Below are positions 55,990-64,000 of a DNA stretch of 64,000 nt, piece after piece. The position numbers were made by a program, and so were the translations under genes. The notes under the pieces are model-generated. The model worked only from the letters and a program-made list of their open reading frames with translations, was not told the origin of the DNA and made no database searches. The stretch lies in contig NC_079134.1 in the NCBI RefSeq assembly GCF_945859705.1, positions 40,066,576-40,130,575 on the forward strand, in the 5' to 3' direction. This DNA is from Episyrphus balteatus. Its lineage: Eukaryota; Arthropoda; Insecta; Diptera; Syrphidae. Each line of letters starts with the position of its first letter. Position 1 is the stretch's first letter.

Positions 55990-57061
55990 AAAAACGTCTT
56001 TTTTGTTCCTTATCTACAATAACCTAAAAAGTGAAAAAAAAGGGAAATTTACAAAATTAAATTTTTTTTATTTCTTTCTAGCGCTATTTGTTTTTGTTTA
56101 TTAAAGCAAAAAATAAGCTTTTTGCATCATTATTTTTGATTTTAAGGTAAGAAAAACTGTCAAAAAATGAATTTGAAAATTTTGTAAAAAAGAGTTAAGG
56201 TATAACTACAACGGCCACTTTTTGCAAAAGTCAAAAAGTGAACATTTTCAAACTCATTTTGTGACAGTTTTTCCCATCACAAAATTAAAAATATTGATGC
56301 AGAAAGCTTATTTTTTGGTTTAAAAAAACAATTTTTGTAGTTTTTTTCTAAAAAAAAATAGCGCTAGAAAGAAATAAAAATTTTTTAATTTTGTAAATTT
56401 CCCACTTTTTCACTTTTTAGGCCATTGTAGTTATGCCTTTAACAAATTGTTTTTATACAAAAAAAATATGGTTTTCGCATTTTTTGTTTTAATTTTCTAG
56501 CCCGAAGAACCATACAAAAATGCGTTTGAAAATTGTCACTTTTGTACTTTTTCACTTTTTGAGCCAATGTAGTTAAAAGCCACTTAATGCAAAAAGTCAA
56601 TAAGTCAACATTTTCAAACTCATTTTGTGATAGTTTTTTCGACCAAAAAATTAAAAATAATGATGCAGAAAGCTTATTTTTTGGTTTGAAAAACAATTTT
56701 TGTAGTTTTTTCCAAAAACAAATGGAGCTTGAAAAGAAATAATTTTTTTTTACTTTTGTAAATTTCCCACTTTTTCACTTTTTAGGTCATTGTAGTTAAG
56801 CCTCAAGGCTTTAAAAGTATAACTACAACGGCAACTTATTGCAAAAAGTGATAGATTCAAACTCATTTTATGACAGTTTTTACGACGACAAAATAAAAAA
56901 TAATGATGCAAAAAGCTTATTTTTTGGTTTCAAAAAAAAATGTTTGGTAGTTTTTTCCAAAAATTAAAAAAAAAAAACAAATATTGCTAGAAAGAAATAA
57001 AAAAAAATTTAATTTTGTAAATTTCCCACTTTTTCACTTTTTAGGTCATTGTAGTTATGGT
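55990..57061. repeat. cluster of ACTACAA-family MITEs
   Basis: At least three near-tandem copies lie at about 56196-56438, 56575-56802 and 56812-57061, each starting TATAACTACAACGGC or similar and ending TCATTGTAGTTA. A partial inverse copy is at 55990-56170. All share GATGCAGAAAGCTTATTTTTT. Confidence 0.75.
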
Positions 57062-57725
57062 TTTAACATAAAAAAAACGTTGTTGTGCCACGCAGTTGTC
57101 GTGGTAATGCCTTAAGAATTGATTTGTTTGATTAAAAAATGTCGCTTATCACCACATAGTACCACGGATTACCTTTTTACTACTGTATATTATGAAGATC
57201 TACACCTGAACGCACCTTTAATAAATGTGAACATATCTTTAATCATTATTAAGTGTCTGAACGCATTCATTAAAATTTTCCTGGAAGATTTGACATTTCT
57301 CAAACGTCAAGCTGAAAGTTTTCTTCGTATTGTTAATTTGAGAACACCAACTTCAAATAAAGAGTAAATTCTAATTGAATATCGTTTTTTTATTGCGGAA
57401 AAATATAAATAAATAAAAAAACCATTTGCGATCAAAATATATTTTTTCCTGGCATAGTTATTGTGAAAAAGTCAAATTACTGTGACTTTTCTTCCCGTGA
57501 TTGTCTTCAGGATATTTTGTTTCTGTAAAACGACAGCATACGGCCAAAATAATTAACTTTCTTCTTCATCTTCACTCAGATCTTAATAATATCTGCAATT
57601 TCCTATTGATTTTGATTTGATTGAATTTATATTACCGAAGAAAATAAACAAAATTATTGATCAAAGGAATCTCTGGTTTTATTTTGCAGAAGTTGTTTTG
57701 ATTTCAGATTGACGTACGTTTTAAA
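57062..57725. repeat. relative of the 8868-9804 element
   Basis: 57290-57725 shares CTCAAACGTCAAGCTGAAAG, TTTTTTCCTGGCATAGTT, GTGACTTTTCTTCCCGTGAT and ACAGCATACGGCCAAAA in the same order as 9366-9790. The open frame at 57119-57367 overlaps its start and has no motif. Confidence 0.7.
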
Positions 57726-58528
57726 TTGTTGTCAAAGGACACATACACAATCGCAAAAAGAACTCGGTCTGTTTTCATGTTCCTACACGCTAAATGAAAA
57801 AAAAAAAAATGGTGTGAATGACAAATTTGAGTGAAGTTGGTGGAGGTTGAATGATTGACGGATGGAATTTGAACGAATGGAACATGAAACAGGTTGAATT
57901 GAATTGAAATGCAAGGTGCAAACACAATGCCCTTAAGGAAATTACACTTTGCATTTTCTTTTTCGATACTTTTTTTACGTAGTTGAGCGTAGTTAAAACG
58001 TAGTTCAACAATATCTAAATCAGGCTTAAAATATATCAAAAAGTAGGTATATTATATATTCCTGTGTAAAAAGTGTAGTTAATCGTAAGAAAACAACAAC
58101 AAATACTATAAAAAATAAAGAAACTATTTTGGTATTATTGTGTTCAAAATTGTTGCAAATAAAAAAAAAATAAAGAAATTGGCACTCGAATTTCGAGGGC
58201 TGGGTCGGCTAGTACATATAAATAAACAAAAAAAAAAAATAAACATGAAACAACAAAAAGAATGCCAAAAGTGATTTATACTCCCGAAGATGAGGATTGG
58301 TTGGTAAAAAATGCTCTTTTGTACAAATCAGTAATTAAAAAAAAAAAATTCTGAAGCAAACTCTCAAGTTTGGTCGGCAAACTTCTACTTTTTCGCGAAG
58401 TTGATCAACTCTCAAGTTCAAAAATCGAAGGTTGAAAACGTGAACTTGGAGTGAACAAAACCGAATTCGGAACTTGAGGAAAAAAAGGCCTCAAGTTATG
58501 TTCAACTCCGAGTGAACAAAATGGCCTG
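57726..58528. other. intergenic and transposon debris
   Basis: 58370-58525 contains CTCTCAAGTT and CCGAGTGAACAAAATGGCC, related to the sequence near 44432-44490. An ATG at 58262 opens about 30 codons (MPKVIYTPEDEDWLVKNALL) that look protein-like but end in an A-run. I could not assign them. Confidence 0.4.
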
Positions 58529-58830
58529 CCAATAAGCGAAATCTATTTATGCTTCTACCCGAACGGTATCGGAACCGGCCGTCCTTGTAGTCGCTGGATT
58601 GACTCCTATCGATATCTTAGGTCCTAGCTACAGAAAGGAAGTGTGTTCAAAAAGGCGGATATGTTGAGGCTAATCAGGAATGTGGCTGTGTGGAAGAACC
58701 GGAGACACGGTGAGTTTAACTATTACGTAACCCAGTTACTTACTGTTACTGGACACGGATACTTCAACCCTTTTCTCCACAGGATCGGCAAAAAGTGAGA
58801 AAACATCGTCGGCGGGAATAACTAGGATTC
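58529..58830 (+). pseudogene. LINE ORF2 C-terminal fragment
   Basis: Translation gives YASTRTVSEPAVLVVAGLTP and PIDILGPSYRKE. After a stop and frame changes it gives EFNYYVTQLLT and TGHGYFNPFLHRIGK. This matches the part after the reverse transcriptase in R1/I/Jockey-type LINEs (the R-T-V-S..A-G-x-x-P-I-D-x-L and T-G-H-G-x-F blocks). It has several breaks and may derive from the same family as the fragment at 44041. The minus-strand open frame at 58845-59138 beyond it is not assigned. Confidence 0.72.
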
Positions 58831-60106
58831 ACTTTAGTTGAACATTACTGTATCACTCCAATAATTTCCTGCATTCCTGTGGAATGACCATCTACGCAAC
58901 CAAATGCAGGAGAATTAGTATCAATAGACAGGACAAGTCGAAGAGCAATGTTATGAAACAAAGATCCTTCAGAATCAACAACGAAACAATGCCAGCAAAA
59001 CGACATGCTTAAATTTCTGGGACTGGAATTCTCCGCCAATAATATTAATTGGATTGATAAACTTTGTGCAAACAATTTTATAAATGCAACATCAAAAATG
59101 GCCGAAATTTTAATAAATAACATCAGGCGAATGATCAAACCTGAAAATGAAGGAAAGACTGACTGATAAATCCTTCTCCATCAATGGTCTTTGGCAAGCA
59201 AAACACTCCACGGCTAGTTCTTTCCATAATCACGGTGTATCTTCATTCTATATTTAGCTTTTCAAAGACAAAAGGACTCACACTTAGCACAAACGATTCT
59301 ACCTACCTGGAAAGTTCAACATAAGTTTACTACCTCAAATTCTTCTTGCGCCTACTTAGAAGTTTTGTGTTACCTGTCAAGTACCATTTATTACTTCTCA
59401 ATTTCTGTGTTTTTTTTTAATCTTAAGAGATTTTGGTTATCTAAGAAAAACCCTGATTTATGGTTTGCATAAATTCAAAACCATGTGCTATATTTTTCCA
59501 AGGATGAAAAAAAAATGAATAATTATTTAAATGATATCGTATTATTTTTATTTTTGTTTCAGGTATTAGGACACTGATTAGGGCCTCTTGAATTTTTAAT
59601 CAAGATACATATTTGCAAACATTCTTCAACTCGATTGGTGTTGTTTTGATTTCTTTCTAAAAAAAAACAAATTGTAAGATAAAGTTTGTTAGAGATGGAA
59701 AGTATGAAATTGCAATGATCAGATTGTATGAAATAACCGAAAAAGTTGTACGAACAGTTTGCACTTACGTTTTTTATTTGGTTCTATTTTTAGGTACCCA
59801 AACAACAAATTAATTGGAATTCCGCTTTTTAAAATCCTGTCAAATCCTGTTTTTTACAAAGTCTGCCTACTTTGCAGAGCAAAAAAAAAACAATTTTCAC
59901 AGTAGCAAAATAATGCTGAAGAGTGGCATCGCAGGCTGAAAGTTTTAGTTAGACGAAAAAGTTTTAGCTTGTACAAAATCATTGCGGATTTAAGAAAAGA
60001 AAATAATGTGTTAAGATCACGAGCTTCAAAAAAAATTATGATAAATAGACGGGATTATAAGAAACGGGATTATTAAAAACATTGCCAATAATTTCAATGC
60101 TAATTT
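58831..60106. other. intergenic; possible N-terminal transposase debris
   Basis: No intact gene. Near 59935-60010 the phrase RRKSFSLYKIIADLRKENN could be the start of the Harbinger transposase that follows, but this is weak. Confidence 0.35.
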
Positions 60107-60650
60107 TGGAATTTGCCAAATTGCGTTGGAGGTGGAGCATTAGATGGGAAAGCACGTTGGTACGAAAAGAAATGTCCATCCAATGCTGGAAGCTGGTTAA
60201 ACAACTACAAAGCAAGTACAATTTAAAAAAATTCAAAAGAACCAAAAAAGTTATTTTTATTTCAAACTTTTGAGGTGGTTTCAGAAGATATTTGATGACT
60301 ATTGCAGATGCTAATTGCAAATTCATCCACATATGATGTAGGGGAATATGGTAGTAAGGGCGATGCAAATGTGTTCGCTTTAACGAAAATTGATTAACAA
60401 ATTTTGCAGGATGAGTTGAACCTCCCTCCAGATTATGGAAGTTTGAATAGACTTCCATACTTGTTCGTTGCGGATGATGCATTCCCTCTAAACAAACGCA
60501 TAATAAAACCATATGCCCCTAGAAAACCAAAAAAGTTGAAAGATGACGAAAGGGTTGCCAACTACCGAATTAGCCTCGGAACACGTTATTTGGATAATAC
60601 ATTTGGTATTGTGTACTCACAATTTATCTGCCAGTCTTGTCAGAGCTTTC
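60107..60650 (+). pseudogene. PIF/Harbinger transposase pseudogene
   Basis: The fragments, in order, are WNLPNCVGG..ALDGKA and KCPSNAGSWLNNYKA (60107-60213). About 70 bases that may be an intron or insertion follow. Then LMTIADANCKFIHI comes near 60290, followed by a stop and frame change. DVGEYGSKGDANVFA leads into NLPPDYGSLNRLPYLFVADD and NYRISLGTRYLDNTFGI up to about 60640. These match the DDE nuclease of PIF/Harbinger elements (A-L-D-G, the D-A-N block, D-V-G-x-x-G, F-V-x-D-D-A-F-P-L, N-x-x-F-G-I). Two of the three catalytic acidic regions are recognisable, but the frame is broken several times. The long minus-strand open frame 60036-60512 is only its complement. Confidence 0.82.
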
Positions 60651-61095
60651 TGGAATCAGGAAAGAACACAGCAAATTGTATAAATGCGTGTTACTATTTT
60701 CTGCCACAGTTACCTTATAAGAATACAAACAGACGAAACTACAACTCTATCCTTTTTTATAAATCACAGTTTTGTCCACTAATAAAATAATGTCCTTTTA
60801 AGTAGGTAATAAATCCGAAATCTTTCCAATACATTCAAGTGAGTCTATTAAAATTTTGGCCCCAATCATTTGTTACGGACTATAAGAAGACATAAAGGCA
60901 AAGTCTAAGACAAATGTTTCCGATTTCAAACTTTGTAATTAATTTAAATCAAAACGGGGATTGCAAGCCTTTTTCAAAAATTGTTAGCTAAGTCAAAAAC
61001 TTGTTAAGCACAGATTTTGCGATTTCTTGCTTGATGAAGAGCGTATTAAATTCAAGTGAAATAATGATGTCCTTTGAAGAAACCTTTGAAACACC
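60651..61095. other. intergenic
   Basis: AT-rich, no gene. Confidence 0.4.
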
Positions 61096-62803
61096 TACTA
61101 GTGAGGCGGCTTAGCATCTAAATCGTGCACTTTGTGATAAAAGCATGAAATTTATATCATGGGTATTACTCAATATTAGAGTTATTTTGAGATATTGGGC
61201 CACTTTGTATTCCATCCAGGAGCGTAGATACAAGAGATTTTCTGTGTTGCACCCGCATTGTTGCATATCATAGTATAGCTGATGAAACCTTTTTATTAAT
61301 ATAATACATGATTTCGAGGTAATTTTTAACGCCCGATCGAATAAAACCAATAGCAGTATGCCTGGACGGTCATGTAAAAAGTTATTGCACTTTTTATAAA
61401 TTGTCTTTTACTCTAACAGCAAGATTCAGAATATTACCAAGTACTCCTTGAAAAAAGTGGTAGGTTGATAAAATTTAGTGTGGACTTTTCTAATACCATA
61501 GAAAAAAATAATAAAATATGTCCATCAAAAAATTTCAGGTCAAAGGGTGTTTTTTTTTTAGCGAGAAAGAACACTTTTGAAATGGTACCATTGCAACACA
61601 TGGAAAATTTATGAATTTTTTTGAACCGCATATATATTTTATACATCGTATGAGAATCAAAAATAATCAAAAAATGAATTATATTTACCATGGAACATTG
61701 AATTTTCATGCAAAACTTAAATTGCTTGCTTTTATTTTTTATTGAATTTTCATACAAATTAATGTTTTGAAGGAGTGAGGTGCAAAAGTAAAAGTATGAA
61801 AAATAATTGTGCAGTTTGTGACAAAGGGATCAAATTAATAGGATTGTTAGTACAATATATAACCCTCATTTAAAGATATTGGGCCACTTAATATTTTACC
61901 TTTAAAGATGTTTATAACGATGCACAAAAAGCAATTTAAATGAAGTTTTGTGAAATTTGTGATTATCAGATGACTCATGTACATCCTCATAGGTGAAATA
62001 TTAAAAGGCCCAATATCTTAAAATGAGGGTTACATATTGTACTAATAATCCTATTAATTTGATCCTTTTATCACAAACTGCACAATTATTTTTCATACTT
62101 TTACTTTTGCACCTCACTCCTTCAAAATATTAATTTGTATGAAAATTTAATAAAAAATAAAAGCAAGCAATTTAAGTTTTGCATGAAAATTCAATGTTCC
62201 ATGGTAAATATAATTCATTTTTTGATTATTTTTGATTCTCATACGATGTATAAAATATATATGCGGTTCAAAAAAATGCAAAAATTTTCCATGTGTTGCA
62301 ATGGTACCATTTCAAAAGTGTTCTTTCTCGCTAAAAAAAACACCCTTTGACCTGAAATTTTTTGATGAACATATTTTATTATTTTTTTCTATGGTATATG
62401 AAACGTCCACACGAAATTTTATCAACCTACCACTTTTTTTCAAGGAGTACTTGATAATATTTTGACTCTTGCTCTTTGAGTAAAAGACAATTCATAAAGA
62501 GTCCAATAACTTTTTACATGATGGTCGAGACATTTTGGTATTGATTTTATTCGATCGGGCGTTAGAAAATACCTCGAAATCATGTATCACATTAATACAA
62601 TATTTCATTGCCTATACTTCGATATGCAACAAATCGAGTGCAACACAGAAAAAGTCTTGTATCTACCCTTCCGAATGGAATACAAGGTGGCCCAATATCT
62701 CAAAATAACTCTTAAATTGAGTACTACCAACGATGTTAATTTCATGTTTTTATCACAAAGTGCACGATTGAACTCTTTTTTAATGCTAAGCCGCCTCACT
62801 ATA
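61096..62803. mobile_element. 1.7 kb foldback with TAGTGAGGCGGCTTAGCAT ends
   Basis: The ends TAGTGAGGCGGCTTAGCAT and its inverse match over 19 bases. The arms continue inward for about 800 bases, turning near 61946. TA flanks both ends. Mirrored open frames (61434-61757 minus, 62135-62465 plus, 62582-62965 plus) reflect the symmetry. The phrase ATATTGGGCCAC recurs several times inside. Confidence 0.8.
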
Positions 62804-64000
62804 CGAAGAAATTTCAGAAAAGCAACAAAATCAAATCTCAAATTTTTCAGCTCCGTGATTTTGTTTCTTATTTTTTCACTTTTTGTAAATATATACTCGG
62901 AAATGCACATAATAATCGCCGCGAATGAAACCAATTCCTCCAGAGTCCAGATTGTTGCTGAATGATTGCTTTTATTGCATAGGTAGAATTTGGGCACTGC
63001 AATCGCGATACCTACCTCGCAAACAAATTCAAATTTATTCAGTTATAATACCATAAACAATACAGTTTGTATATTGCTCTTACTCAGCCTTGGAAAAAAA
63101 TCACATGATTTTGTATTCAAATACCTAAATCATAAAACTGAAGGATGGGTTTTTCTAAGGTATGTACCATTTCATAATGCCCGTCATATTTGAAACAACC
63201 AACGGCGTATACAAGGGGGGGGTCACGGGGTCATGACCCCCCCCAAGAACTCAGAACTTAAAAAAGAATTTGTTATGTGATACTGAAATCTTTTGAGTAA
63301 GATTATTTTCAAAATGTTGAAGTTTTAGAACATGAACGAAAATTAAAAGTAAAAAAAATTTTTGGTATTCAAATAAACTATTTTACCATATTTTGGGGAT
63401 GTGGTCATATTTTTAGCGAACGCTATGCTGGATAAGGATTATTTTGATTCGTTCGATAATATTAGTTGAGCTGTGCTGTAGAGTTTTGTATGGAAACAAA
63501 ATCCGGATAAGTATTATATTCAAAGCTTTTTAAAAGAAATTGAATCTAGTAGGTACACAAAAATAATATCTTAAGGGCAAGACACTGCTTACCAGCAAAT
63601 AAAAGAAGCAGCCATATCTTCTATTTTTTTATATGATGAAGTGAATAAAATATGTTTTAAATAGGGAAGCTTTCTGTGGCCTTGCTGTGTGGAGGTTAAT
63701 TCTGTTGATAAAATTCGTCATCGGCAAAATGTTAAAGAAGGATATCATTTCTCAAATCTTTTTAGTTTTTTGCAATGTTCCAGTTCAATACATTCGTCTG
63801 ATAAAATTTGGTGAATTTTGTTTGCTTACAGAATATACATAACAGTATTTTGTACATACTAAATTTGCTAGATCTGTTGCATTTTTTGAAACAACTATCG
63901 ATTTGTTAATCATCAATGGCCAGCCAATTATAGAAGCAATGTAAGCAACCTTATCTAAGGCAATTTAAATATTATTATTAAATATCACTTAGGGCTAATT
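62804..64000. other. intergenic with a G-run/C-run hairpin
   Basis: No supported gene. At about 63211-63247 a run of eight G, GTCACGGGGTCATGAC and a run of C form a strong hairpin resembling the GC-rich end of a hAT-type element (ACGGCGTATACAAGG precedes it). The partner end is not in the window. Confidence 0.4.

Noticed and set aside
58845..59138. 97-codon minus-strand open frame as a gene
   Set aside because: Some stretches look protein-like, but there is no recognised motif or splice signal and it adjoins LINE debris.
60036..60512. 158-codon minus-strand open frame
   Set aside because: It is the complement of the Harbinger transposase pseudogene, which has clear motifs on the plus strand.
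61098..62801. Open frames in the foldback as a divergent gene pair
   Set aside because: They are mirror images created by the inverted repeat, without shared coding constraint.

Overview
The window looks like AT-rich nuclear DNA from an insect, most probably a true fly. The reasons are introns of about 80 bases with GT/AG ends, TATA plus TCA-type initiator promoters, R1/I/Jockey-type LINE fragments, hAT-like and PIF/Harbinger-like elements, tRNA-derived Pol III heads and long homopolymer tracts. I see no operons, CRISPR array or other prokaryotic feature, and no intact conserved housekeeping gene.

The only coding units I believe are host genes are three copies of one very small two-exon gene family: about 1.5 kb (+), 36.4 kb (-) and 37.6 kb (+). 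Each encodes a 40-42 residue secreted precursor. A phase-0 intron of 78-81 bases lies inside the leader, and the predicted mature peptide is about 15 residues with the shared pattern P-G-V-x-N-x-S/T. The copies at 36.4 and 37.6 kb are divergently transcribed from a 987-base shared promoter region. I do not recognise the family.

Almost everything else is transposon debris. From 2.4 to 8.5 kb there is a TTAGGG-type element, hAT-like remnants, a 1.6 kb array of 11-base ACGCGT-containing units and a 14-base minisatellite with a hAT-like element at its edge. From 8.6 to 15.5 kb lies a nest of small inverted-repeat elements whose insertion order can partly be read from paralogous empty sites. From 16.4 to 17.7 kb is an element holding a broken Myb/SANT-like (zeste-type) domain. 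From 23.5 to 24.8 kb is a nearly perfect hairpin. From 25.5 to 29.5 kb two arrays of a TACGAAT motif flank a 2 kb element carrying a decayed transposase. At 39-40 kb there is another foldback.

From 42.6 to 50.7 kb lies an 8 kb palindrome. Its arms of nearly 4 kb appear to differ by a single base, and two further direct partial copies follow up to 54 kb. It contains a hAT-like element full of GGGGCCCC motifs and a LINE reverse-transcriptase fragment. From 54.6 to 62.8 kb there are further foldbacks, a cluster of ACTACAA-ended MITEs, a LINE C-terminal fragment and a PIF/Harbinger transposase pseudogene.

All calls were made by eye. Family names given as '-like' rest on terminal repeats, target-site duplications and remembered protein motifs, not on searches.
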